The translations under genes and the position numbers were made by a program. From assembly GCA_902790405.1 (NCBI GenBank), contig CADARW010000007.1, positions 1 through 32,240 of the forward strand: a DNA stretch of 32,240 nucleotides. The letters are read 5' to 3'. Shown one piece after another: positions 24,503 through 32,188 of the stretch. This DNA is from an uncultured Bacteroidia bacterium. GTDB lineage: Bacteria > Bacteroidota > Bacteroidia > Bacteroidales > ML635J-15. Below the pieces are notes generated by a model. It searched no databases. It was not told the DNA's origin and was given only the letters and a program-made list of their open reading frames with translations. The number at the start of each line of letters is the position of its first letter. The stretch's first letter is position 1.

Positions 24503-25588
24503 CTACTTCTTTAAGTTCCTAAATATTGGCTTGATTTCTATTGACTCGCCAAGTGATTTGAACGCTTGTTCGCCTTCTTTCTTTGAAACTTCGGTTCCGT
24601 TGATTGAATATTCGTTATTGATTTTGTCCTTTTCGAAATCGTACAATTGGAATTCCTCGTAACTGTTTGAAGCCTTGCTGTCCTTGAGCACTATGCTGTT
24701 TGTATAGAAGCACCCTGTTCCGCATCCGCCAGCCACACCTAAGGCGCCACTGCTATAAAAGACGAAATGAGTCTTGAAGTATGTTGACGCGAGCATGCTT
24801 ACTTCGCCTGCAACTATAGAATAAATTGCTTGATATTCTTCGTTTTGCGACGAAAGCCATAATTCTGGATTACCGTCCTCGTCGAAGTCGTAAAGGATAT
24901 ATTTTGTAAAATCTGAGTCTTCAAAAGCATCGTACATTTCGTCGTACTCTTTGCGAATAACGTCAAATTTCTCAATCTCAACAGAATGATAATAAAGTTC
25001 CATCCCGTCCCATTTGTAAATATGTCTGATGGAAGAATACCAGTTCATAAAGTATTCGTTTACAACGATATCCTTGCCTTTTCGTGGTAACAGATAGGTT
25101 ATTGGATGGTAGCTGTCGTTGAATGAAGGGGAGAATTTTGACAGTTCGTTGTACTCGGGCGTGAGTGTGCCTTCGTCAGGGTCGTAATCGTAGAACAGGA
25201 TTATCTGGCTTATGCTCAGTCCGTGCATTTTCTGGAACACGAACGCGAAAAGCCTATGTCCGTTGTTTCGTTTCCACACGCACGCCGAGAACGATTCACC
25301 GTCATCGCCAAGTTCAAATGCCGAAACATAACCGTTTGGGCTGTCAACAATTATATCGTAGTCGCCTTCGCCGTTGTTGCTTACCGGATTTTTCAGCAGG
25401 TCGGTAGTCGGGCGGTTGTGCCATACATTGTTAAATGCCTTTACAAGTGAAAGAATGCTACCATCCTTTACATCTGTGATAATTTTCTTTTCCCAACCGT
25501 CGCTAATCTGCTCAATTGTAACATAATTCTGCGCCGTAACTGTAAGTGCAGAAAGGGTAACGAGTAAAAATGTGAGTATGTTTTTCAT
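24503..25588 (-). CDS. Secreted protein of unknown function with DxDxDG motif
   Basis: 361 aa from ATG 25588, which opens directly with a signal peptide (MKNILTFLLVTLSALTVTAQ, cleavage at about A19|Q20); the upstream extension to 25678 overlaps the toxin gene. Residues 165-198 (YLLPRKGKDI ... YKWDGMEL) match the C-terminal end of the secreted protein at 8096-8872. A DFDEDGNPEL segment (234-243) looks like a calcium-binding DxDxDG loop, as in VCBS/EF-hand-like modules. A Cys/Gly-rich patch GGCGTGC lies at 287-293. I do not recognise a named family. It starts 11 nt after the toxin stop and no promoter is visible between them, so it may be co-transcribed with the toxin-antitoxin pair. Confidence 0.8.
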   Translation of the reverse strand: MKNILTFLLVTLSALTVTAQNYVTIEQISDGWEKKIITDVKDGSILSLVKAFNNVWHNRPTTDLLKNPVSNNGEGDYDIIVDSPNGYVSAFELGDDGESFSACVWKRNNGHRLFAFVFQKMHGLSISQIILFYDYDPDEGTLTPEYNELSKFSPSFNDSYHPITYLLPRKGKDIVVNEYFMNWYSSIRHIYKWDGMELYYHSVEIEKFDVIRKEYDEMYDAFEDSDFTKYILYDFDEDGNPELWLSSQNEEYQAIYSIVAGEVSMLASTYFKTHFVFYSSGALGVAGGCGTGCFYTNSIVLKDSKASNSYEEFQLYDFEKDKINNEYSINGTEVSKKEGEQAFKSLGESIEIKPIFRNLKK

Positions 25589-25599
25589 GAATATAGTTT

Positions 25600-25908
25600 T
25601 TATTCTTTTATCATTTTTGATGGCATAATGCGATCTATAATTGCAAAATTGTCGTATGTGTGGAATATCACAGTCCATCTGTGATTGACAATTGATAATG
25701 TCTTCGCATTTGAATGAATCTGTTTTGCGGTAATATAATTGCTATGCTTATATATGCCAGCAGTATAACTTAGCGAGGCTAACCGTCCAAGAATCTTATT
25801 GACAAATTTATGACCGCTATCGGGTCGGTATATGTTTGCTATGTATTTGGCAATGTCGCCAAGGTCTGATGATGCTTTATTGCTTACAATTACTTTGTAG
25901 ATTTGCAT
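25600..25908 (-). CDS. RelE/ParE-family toxin of a type II toxin-antitoxin pair
   Basis: 102 aa from the ATG at 25908 (ATG 25917 gives 105). The sequence has the RelE/ParE fold pattern: an initial beta strand (YKVIVSNKASSDLGDIAKYI), a helical hairpin, HKFVNKILGRLASL, and terminal strands with KTLSIVNHRWTVIFHTYDN and AIIDRIMPSKMI. It lacks clear RelE ribonuclease catalytic residues, so it could be ParE-like (gyrase-targeting) or a RelE variant; this is not resolved from sequence. Its start overlaps the antitoxin gene by about 32 nt, typical of such pairs. Confidence 0.85.
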   Translation of the reverse strand: MQIYKVIVSNKASSDLGDIAKYIANIYRPDSGHKFVNKILGRLASLSYTAGIYKHSNYITAKQIHSNAKTLSIVNHRWTVIFHTYDNFAIIDRIMPSKMIKE

Positions 25909-26080
25909 AACATTCATCAAGTTTTCTGTGGAATATTTCTCCAAAAGTGTCTAATGACATACAGCCTTCTGGTATATCATTAACTATGCCTTGTGAAGAT
26001 TGTTGCGTTGTTTTGTATGCAACAACCGGTTCATTCGCTTCTTCAGCCGTCGATTCTGTTATTTTATATGGCTTTGCCAT
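25877..26080 (-). CDS. Antitoxin partner of the RelE/ParE toxin
   Basis: 67 aa, first gene of the pair, overlapping the toxin start. The N-terminal half is polar and probably disordered (KPYKITESTAEEANEPVVAY); the C-terminal half has PEGCMSLDTFGEIFHRKLDE, an amphipathic helix like the toxin-binding part of small Bacteroidales antitoxins. No ribbon-helix-helix or HTH DNA-binding motif is obvious, so autoregulation by this protein alone is uncertain. ATG at 26080; a CAAAAATA (minus TATTTTTG) box lies 17 nt upstream. Confidence 0.8.
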   Translation of the reverse strand: MAKPYKITESTAEEANEPVVAYKTTQQSSQGIVNDIPEGCMSLDTFGEIFHRKLDECYANLQSNCKQ

Positions 26081-26096
26081 TCGTTTTTAATTTTTG

Positions 26097-26104
26097 CAAA
26101 AATA
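26097..26104 (-). promoter_or_regulatory. -7 promoter box of the toxin-antitoxin genes
   Basis: On the minus strand the sequence is TATTTTTG (TAnnTTTG), 16 nt before the antitoxin start. No inverted repeat typical of toxin-antitoxin operators was seen over it. Confidence 0.5.
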
Positions 26105-26179
26105 ATAATTTTCTTCAAGCCATCTTCACCTTTATTAAATTTTTCCGTCATCATATCCTTTCTTTCAAAACTTTCACCT

Positions 26180-26187
26180 ATCTTTAC
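26180..26187 (+). promoter_or_regulatory. Probable -7 box of rlmH (TATCTTTA variant)
   Basis: TATCTTTA differs from TAnnTTTG only in the last base and lies 20 nt before the rlmH ATG at 26208. It may drive both rlmH and the sensor kinase gene. Confidence 0.4.
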
Positions 26188-26207
26188 AAACTTTTTATTT
26201 GATAATT

Positions 26208-26681
26208 ATGAACATTACTTTGCTTGTGGTCGGCAAGACCGACAAGGACTATATAAACCAGGCGGTTGAGGAGTATTTCAAGCGCATAAAACGCTATATG
26301 AACTTCGAGTTCAAGGTGGTAAAGGACATCAAGAATGCGAAGAGCGTGACTACTGCCGTGCAGAATAAACTCGAGGGCGAGAAGATTCTCGATGAACTTT
26401 CGCCATCAGACTTTGTCGTTCTGCTCGACGAAAACGGGAAAAATCCGTCGTCGAAGGAGTTTGCTGCCTTCATCGAGAAGCAGTCGCTGTCGGGACTGAA
26501 GAACCTCGTGTTCGTAATCGGCGGTCCCTACGGATTTTCCGAAGATGTATATGCACGTGCCAACTACAAGCTGTCGCTGTCGCGGATGACATTCTCGCAC
26601 CAACTGGTGAGGGCTATCTTCGCCGAACAGCTCTACCGCGCACTAAGTATCCTCAACAACGACCCTTATCACCACGAATAA
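26208..26681 (+). CDS. rlmH: 23S rRNA pseudouridine-1915 N3-methyltransferase
   Basis: RlmH methylates pseudouridine 1915 in helix 69 of 23S rRNA. The 157-aa protein has the SPOUT fold signature: LDENGKNPSSKEFA in the middle, FVIGGPYGFS (the S-adenosylmethionine knot loop) and the highly conserved C-terminal SHQLVRAIFAEQLYRA with final NDPYHHE. ATG 26208 starts the standard N terminus (MNITLLVVGKTD); the TTG at 26199 is not needed. The kinase gene begins immediately after its stop with no spacer. Confidence 0.96.
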   Translation: MNITLLVVGKTDKDYINQAVEEYFKRIKRYMNFEFKVVKDIKNAKSVTTAVQNKLEGEKILDELSPSDFVVLLDENGKNPSSKEFAAFIEKQSLSGLKNLVFVIGGPYGFSEDVYARANYKLSLSRMTFSHQLVRAIFAEQLYRALSILNNDPYHHE

Positions 26682-29600
26682 ATGAAAACCAAGGTTGTAC
26701 GCATATTATACTTTTCGTTGCTCTCGATACTTGCTGTCGTGGCGGCGGTATTTGCGTTTATGCCTCACGGCGATGGCATTGTCGATGTCGAGGAACTCGT
26801 TGATAAGCAGAGTCTTGAAATCTTATTGCAGGAAAAATATCTGTACATTAACGAAAAGAGCGATGATGCACTGAAAATCGCGTCCACAAAATCCGACAGC
26901 GTGAATGTCGAGTTTTTCGATTCGTTGGCCGGCGACTTTTCCGAAAAGGGCATTGGATTTTTCCACTACGAACGCGGACGCTTGCAGCACTGGTCAACCA
27001 ACGACATTCCCGTGCCTGTGGAATTCAAGTCGTCGCTTGGCGACAGGCTTGTGAAACTCGACAACGGACTATACCTCTGCGGTATGAAGCTCGAAGACAA
27101 CAACGCCGTGGTCGGACTTTACCAGATTCGAAAGGAATATTCCTACGAGAACGACATGCTGGTGACTTCGTACGGCAAGGACATCGACCTGCCGAAAAAG
27201 GTCGTGGTTTCTGCCGACAGCAGTGACAATTCGCTTTCGGTACGACTTCCGGCAAGCGACAAGAACATTTATTTCGGCATTACCGACGATAACTACATGC
27301 AGGACAGGCTTTCTCTGCCTCAGGTAATGCGGATTTGCTTCCTGCTCATCGGACTTTTGCTCATATATTCCATTTTTGAAGCTTTGGCGCGGAAATACAG
27401 CTCCAAGTCGTGGATTTGGGTTGTCGCATTCGTGCTGGTGATGCTTGCCGTCAGGTTCTCGCTACTTGCCGTAGGCTTCTTCGACGACCTTAGCAACCTG
27501 AAGATGTTCTCGCCCGAATTGCTGTCAACATCAACCCTGCAGGCTTCGTTTGGCGATATGCTTCTGAAGGTTGTCATTGTTGGTCTGGTATGCATATTTT
27601 TCTGCCGACACTTCAATGTAAATCTTAATGCTCTGGAAAACAGACGGTTCTCTAAAACATTGACAAGCATATTATTCTCGGTTTTAGTGTCGGTGCTTTC
27701 GATGCTGCTGGTCGATTTTCTTGTTGAAATCGTTGCCGACTCGTCGATTCCGTTCAATTTTGCCAACCTCTCCAGTCCCGACGGTTATGGTTACCTGGCG
27801 CTTGTATCAGTGGTGGCTGTGATTTTCATAGCTATTTTCATCGTCAGAAAAATAATACAAATCTGCGACAAACTCCTTGAAATCCGTCTGATACTCCCGC
27901 TCGTCTTGCTGATACTTGCCGCATACACAACGGTTTGCTGGTTCAACGACAACAATGTCATCGTGCAGACTTGCCTGCTGTGGCTGATGTGGTCTTACTT
28001 GCTGTATTGTATGCTCAAGGGCAAACGCACTTTCCTCTACAGGACAATTCTAGCCATAATGGTTTCGCTTCTGGTGTCGTACTCCATTTCGAGCCGAGTT
28101 CAGCAGAAGGAAGCCGAGGCTTTCAAGGTACTGGCATACAACATGTCGGCCGAGCGTGACTTCGATGTTGAGTTCAATTTCATTGAGTTCGACAACGAAA
28201 TGCGTGGAAACAAGGAAATTACAGAATTTGTCAAGCAGTACGACTTTGATTCTGCCGACAGCGTGATCAATGGAATAATTTCATCAAAGAAATACCTCAA
28301 GCGTTACGATGCTCAGGTGACGATTTGTGCTGATACCGACAGTCTTATGCTCGAGGACGAAGGCGTGTCGGTTGGTTGCTTCGAATATTTCAGAACCTTG
28401 CTGCTCGAATGCGGCATTGTGATTCCAAACACCAATTTCTATTACCTTGATAATAATAATGGCCGCCAGTCCTATCTTGGCATCTTCAGCGTTATGGTCG
28501 AGCCGACTGTGATTGTGAAAATTTACATCGAACTTAACAGTAAGATTTTCAGCGAAGGACTTGGCTATCCCGATTTGCTTCTCGACAAACGCATGGCTTT
28601 GAAGCACAGCGACAAGAAATACGACTTTGCGCGTTACAGCAAAGGCGTTCTGGTGGCAAGCCGCGGCTCGTACAAGTACCTGTTCTCGCTTGCTCCCGAA
28701 AGCGATTTCAGCGAATATTCGGTAAGCACAAGCAACGGCTACAAGCATTTCAGATATTGCCCCGACAGCGAAAACACGGTGATTCTCAGCAAGCGCGATT
28801 CGGGATTCTCCAATGTGTTCATAATATTCTTCTTCGTGCTGTTCGGCACTTTCCTTGTTTATATGTGCCATTTTGCCATCGTTGGCATTGGTCGTGGCAA
28901 GAAGATAGAAACCGCGAGCCTCGGACAGCGAATCAGAGCTTCGTTCATCGGTGTGCTGGTAGTCAGCCTTTTCCTGACGATGGTGGTGTCGGTGGTGTTC
29001 ATCGTTGATACTTACGAAAAACGACAGAACGAACTCGTGCTCGACAAGGTTCACTCGGTTGCGGTGGAACTAGGGCATTCGATAAACCTCGACAACCTTA
29101 AGAGCGAAAGTCCTCAGTATGTTGACGATATTCTTGTGTATCTATCTAACATTCTGTATGTTGACATAAATATCTACGATGTTCACGGTGTGCTTATGTC
29201 GTCGTCGCGGCACGAACTTTTCGACAAGGGACTGAAGGGAATGTTTATGGACCCGAGTTCGTATAGGCATCTGATAATGAACAAGGACGAGCTGTTCTCG
29301 CACAAGGAGCGCATCGACAAGGTTGAGTATCTGTCGGTGTATCTGCCGTTGAAGAACAATAGCAACAAGGTGGTCGCATACTTAAATCTGCCGTACTTTG
29401 CCGCCGAGGCTGGCATTGAGGAGGAAATGTCGAACTACATTGCGGTGTTTGCATCTATCTTCCTGTTGCTCATATTGGTAGCCTTGATAATCGGACTTCT
29501 TGTATCACGGCAGGTGACAATCCCGCTTTCACGGCTTCAAAATTCCATCCGTGGAATGGAGATAAACAGTGCCAAGAAACTGACCTACGACCGCAACGAC

Positions 29601-30356
29601 GAGATTGGCCTTCTGATTGACGAGTACAACCGCAAGGTTGACGAGCTGGCGGAGTCGGCGCAGAAACTGGCGGCTTCGGAACGCGAGTCGGCTTGGCGCG
29701 AAATGGCCCGTCAGATTGCCCACGAAATCCGCAATCCGCTTACACCTATGAAGTTACGCATACAGTATCTAGAGCGCGCATATCAGGAGAATGCTCCCGG
29801 CTGGGAAAAGATGCTTGAGCAACTTCCACAAATGCTTATCGAACAGATAGATGTGCTTGATGCAACGGCTTCGCAGTTCTCCGAATTCGCAAAGATGCAG
29901 GCACCGCACAAGAAGAAAGTCAATCTGTGCGAGGTGATTGAGAACATTGTCGATTTGCACAACGGAACCAACGGCGTGGAGGTGCGCAAGGTCAGCAATA
30001 TCGATGGCGAAGCGCTTGTTATGGTTGACCGTGACCAGATTCTGCGCGTGTTTACTAACTTGGTAAAGAACAGCATACAGGCAATCCCCGAGGAACGCAA
30101 GGGCGAAGTTGTGATTTCCATTTCTGATGATGGCGACCGCTATTTTGTGTCTGTCCGCGACAACGGCAGCGGCATTGCCGACGAAATCAAGGCAAAGATT
30201 TTCCAGCCCAACTTTACGACAAAGTCGTCGGGAATGGGACTTGGTTTAAGTATGGTAAAGAATATCCTGTTCGGCAATGGTGTCGAAATTGACTTTGATA
30301 CCGAAGTGGGCGTTGGCACAGAATTTAAATTGTATTTTGAGAAATTGGGGAAATAA
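26682..30356 (+). CDS. Large multi-pass sensor histidine kinase, NtrY-like
   Basis: 1224 aa. One N-terminal helix (~7-27) precedes an extracytoplasmic domain. Then come about eight hydrophobic segments between 213 and 470, a second extracytoplasmic region (~475-710), helices near 711-735 and 752-775, a third sensor-like domain (780-915) ending in a helix (917-942), and HAMP (942-995). The kinase core has H-box QIAHEIRNPLTPMKL (His1014), N-box NLVKNSIQA, G1 RDNGSGIADE and G2 GMGLGLSMV. The REMARQIAHEIRNPLTPMKL sequence is typical of the NtrY class. No response regulator gene is adjacent. Compared with ordinary kinases (350-700 aa) it is very large, with three extracytoplasmic segments. The signal sensed is unknown. 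It abuts rlmH with zero spacing. Confidence 0.93.
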   Translation: MKTKVVRILYFSLLSILAVVAAVFAFMPHGDGIVDVEELVDKQSLEILLQEKYLYINEKSDDALKIASTKSDSVNVEFFDSLAGDFSEKGIGFFHYERGRLQHWSTNDIPVPVEFKSSLGDRLVKLDNGLYLCGMKLEDNNAVVGLYQIRKEYSYENDMLVTSYGKDIDLPKKVVVSADSSDNSLSVRLPASDKNIYFGITDDNYMQDRLSLPQVMRICFLLIGLLLIYSIFEALARKYSSKSWIWVVAFVLVMLAVRFSLLAVGFFDDLSNLKMFSPELLSTSTLQASFGDMLLKVVIVGLVCIFFCRHFNVNLNALENRRFSKTLTSILFSVLVSVLSMLLVDFLVEIVADSSIPFNFANLSSPDGYGYLALVSVVAVIFIAIFIVRKIIQICDKLLEIRLILPLVLLILAAYTTVCWFNDNNVIVQTCLLWLMWSYLLYCMLKGKRTFLYRTILAIMVSLLVSYSISSRVQQKEAEAFKVLAYNMSAERDFDVEFNFIEFDNEMRGNKEITEFVKQYDFDSADSVINGIISSKKYLKRYDAQVTICADTDSLMLEDEGVSVGCFEYFRTLLLECGIVIPNTNFYYLDNNNGRQSYLGIFSVMVEPTVIVKIYIELNSKIFSEGLGYPDLLLDKRMALKHSDKKYDFARYSKGVLVASRGSYKYLFSLAPESDFSEYSVSTSNGYKHFRYCPDSENTVILSKRDSGFSNVFIIFFFVLFGTFLVYMCHFAIVGIGRGKKIETASLGQRIRASFIGVLVVSLFLTMVVSVVFIVDTYEKRQNELVLDKVHSVAVELGHSINLDNLKSESPQYVDDILVYLSNILYVDINIYDVHGVLMSSSRHELFDKGLKGMFMDPSSYRHLIMNKDELFSHKERIDKVEYLSVYLPLKNNSNKVVAYLNLPYFAAEAGIEEEMSNYIAVFASIFLLLILVALIIGLLVSRQVTIPLSRLQNSIRGMEINSAKKLTYDRNDEIGLLIDEYNRKVDELAESAQKLAASERESAWREMARQIAHEIRNPLTPMKLRIQYLERAYQENAPGWEKMLEQLPQMLIEQIDVLDATASQFSEFAKMQAPHKKKVNLCEVIENIVDLHNGTNGVEVRKVSNIDGEALVMVDRDQILRVFTNLVKNSIQAIPEERKGEVVISISDDGDRYFVSVRDNGSGIADEIKAKIFQPNFTTKSSGMGLGLSMVKNILFGNGVEIDFDTEVGVGTEFKLYFEKLGK

Positions 30357-30408
30357 AGCCCAATCATGTCAATTTGCAAAGGAATAAAAATATTTGTGTA
30401 AAACAATC

Positions 30409-30438
30409 TGTATCGACGCAATGCATTGCGTCGATACA
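30409..30438. repeat. 30-bp perfect palindrome, REP-like
   Basis: Left half TGTATCGACGCAATG, right half CATTGCGTCGATACA, perfectly complementary. The central GACGCAATGCATTGCGTC is like the REP palindromes GTAGAGACGCAATG... that I recall as common in Bacteroidetes. It is followed by ATATATTTTT (to 30448), so the hairpin could also end transcription of the kinase gene 53 bp upstream. Diverged relatives are at 4841 and 21983. Confidence 0.8.
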
Positions 30439-30457
30439 ATATATTTTTGTGAGTTGT

Positions 30458-30500
30458 ATAGTGAGGAAATCTCCCTAAAATTATGAGATTTCCTCACTAT
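30458..30500. repeat. Inverted repeat, copy 1, 16-bp perfect arms
   Basis: Arms ATAGTGAGGAAATCTC (30458-30473) and GAGATTTCCTCACTAT (30485-30500) with an 11-nt loop. The right arm and following bases (30484-30506, 23 bp) are repeated exactly at 30691-30713. The AT-rich stretch between (30507-30690) shows no gene. Confidence 0.85.
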
Positions 30501-30666
30501 TGAAAATAGTAAAATCCAACTATAATACTGATTAACAATATATTACAGAATGTATATATTATCAGAAACAATAATACAACATTCTAAACACTAAAAATAT
30601 TTACACATAAAAATACACATAATACATTGAATATAAATAAATTAAATGCAAAATTAATTTTTCGGC

Positions 30667-30705
30667 AGTGAGGAAATGTGTGATTTTTTTTGAGATTTCC
30701 TCACT
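30667..30705. promoter_or_regulatory. Inverted repeat, copy 2, over the ATPase promoter
   Basis: Arms AGTGAGGAAAT (30667-30677) and ATTTCCTCACT (30695-30705), 11 bp perfect, with a 17-nt T-rich loop. The right arm covers the expected -33 region of the TATCTTTG promoter at 30724-30731, so a protein binding here would be expected to control the ATPase gene. Together with copy 1 it forms a two-site arrangement about 207 bp apart. Confidence 0.7.
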
Positions 30706-30723
30706 ATTGAAAAATAATAATTG

Positions 30724-30731
30724 TATCTTTG
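30724..30731 (+). promoter_or_regulatory. -7 promoter box of the ATPase gene
   Basis: TATCTTTG, a perfect TAnnTTTG box, 20 nt before the ATG at 30752. There is no TTTG at the -33 position, which is occupied by the right arm of inverted repeat copy 2. Confidence 0.75.
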
Positions 30732-30751
30732 TGGCGTAAAAACATACAGTT

Positions 30752-32188
30752 ATGTTAACGGGAAGAAATGAAGAGAAACGGCAGTTGCTCAACCTTCTGG
30801 AATCAGACCAGTCGGAATTTGTCGCCATATATGGACGCAGGCGTGTTGGAAAAACATACCTTATCAGGGAAACATTTAACCGTAGTTTTGCATTTCAGCA
30901 TACTGGCATATTGGAAGCAAGCCTTCAGGAACAGTTGGCAGAATTCCAACATTCGCTTGTGGCATACGGACTTAGAAAATGTCCGCAACTGCCGAATTGG
31001 CACGAGGCGTTTCACCAGCTTGGCAATCTGTTGCAAAAGTCAAAGGAAAACAAAAAAGTAGTATTCATTGACGAATTGCCCTGGATGGATACGCCAAACT
31101 CAAATTTCATACGCGCCCTCGACCACTTTTGGAATGGATGGGCATCGGCACGAAAAGACATTATTGTAATTGTTTGCGGTAGTGCTACATCGTGGATTAC
31201 CAATAAGATAATAATGAACTACGGTGGTTTGCACAACCGGCTTACTCACCAAATTTATTTGCGCCCGTTCACGCTTTTGGAATGCGAGCAATACTGCAAG
31301 TCAAGGAAACTCAACTACACGCGCAAACAACTGCTTGATGCCTATATGGTTCTTGGTGGTATTCCATACTACTGGAGTTTTTTGCAAAAGGGCAAGAGCG
31401 TTGCTCAGAACTTCGACAGGATGTTTTTTGCAGAGAACGGCGAAATGACAAGGGAATTCGATGCACTCTACGCTTCACTTTTCCGAAATCCAGAACCACA
31501 TATCGCTGTAATAAAAGCACTTTCCACCAAAAAATCGGGATTGACAAGAAACGAAATCCTGTCCGAAACGAAATTGGACGACAACAAGACATTTGCCAAG
31601 GCGCTGAAAGAACTTGAGCAATGCGGATTCATCAGGAAATACACCTGTCTAGGCAAAATAAGCAAAGACGCAATGTATCAGCTTATGGACAATTTCACCC
31701 TGTTTTATTTCAAGTTTATTCAGGAAAATAAAAACGACAACCCGCATTTCTGGAGTTCGAGCCTTGACACATCGGTACATAATGCCTGGGCGGGACTTGC
31801 ATTTGAGAGGGTTTGCCTGCAGCATCTTCCCGAAATCAAGGCGGCATTAGGATTTTCGGCAGTAATAAGCTCGGCACATTCGTGGACATTCAAGCCAAAA
31901 CCAGACGACACTGACCAGATTGGAGTCCAGATTGACCTGCTCATCGACCGCAACGACGGCATTATCAACCTTTGCGAAATGAAGTATTCCGACGACACCT
32001 ACTCCGTAAGCAAGGAAGACGACCAAAAGCTACGCCGCCGCCGTTCAGTGTTCGTACGCGAAAGCAAAACAAAGAAACCTGTACAGATAACTATGATTAC
32101 CACTTACGGACTTTCAAAGGGCGGTTATTCCGACGATATTAGCAGTCAAGTAACAATGGAAGACTTGTTTAAGGAGCGCATTGAATAG
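30752..32188 (+). CDS. ATPase with C-terminal PD-(D/E)XK-like domain (ATPase_2/DUF234 type)
   Basis: 478 aa, complete within the window. N-terminal P-loop ATPase of the STAND-like ATPase_2 group: Walker A GRRRVGKT (28-35), Walker B KKVVFIDELPW (101-111) and a sensor strand IIVIVCGSATSW (137-148). A winged-helix-like segment follows (250-300; GLTRNEILSETKLD, KALKELEQCGFIRKY). The C-terminal domain has the pattern of a PD-(D/E)XK nuclease-like fold: E352 in GLAFE, D395 in VQIDLLID and E409-M-K411 in NLCEMKYS. This fits the 'archaeal-type' ATPase/DUF234 family, often multi-copy in Bacteroidetes, spirochaetes and archaea; its biological role is not established. No partner gene is visible before the window ends. 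Nothing is seen in 32189-32240. Confidence 0.9.
   Translation: MLTGRNEEKRQLLNLLESDQSEFVAIYGRRRVGKTYLIRETFNRSFAFQHTGILEASLQEQLAEFQHSLVAYGLRKCPQLPNWHEAFHQLGNLLQKSKENKKVVFIDELPWMDTPNSNFIRALDHFWNGWASARKDIIVIVCGSATSWITNKIIMNYGGLHNRLTHQIYLRPFTLLECEQYCKSRKLNYTRKQLLDAYMVLGGIPYYWSFLQKGKSVAQNFDRMFFAENGEMTREFDALYASLFRNPEPHIAVIKALSTKKSGLTRNEILSETKLDDNKTFAKALKELEQCGFIRKYTCLGKISKDAMYQLMDNFTLFYFKFIQENKNDNPHFWSSSLDTSVHNAWAGLAFERVCLQHLPEIKAALGFSAVISSAHSWTFKPKPDDTDQIGVQIDLLIDRNDGIINLCEMKYSDDTYSVSKEDDQKLRRRRSVFVRESKTKKPVQITMITTYGLSKGGYSDDISSQVTMEDLFKERIE

Noticed and set aside
28284..29054. 256-codon minus-strand frame inside the kinase gene
   Set aside because: Entirely within the sensor kinase on the opposite strand; composition reflects the kinase codons and no motif is seen.
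30409..30448. Simple rho-independent terminator of the kinase gene
   Set aside because: The palindrome is 30 bp, perfect and related to other intergenic copies, and the T-run is interrupted and offset; a REP-like call fits better, though it may still stop transcription.
30458..30713. Insertion-sequence ends flanking an inserted element
   Set aside because: The 185 bp between the copies has no open frame for a transposase and no target-site duplication could be identified; kept instead as a duplicated regulatory or repeat element.
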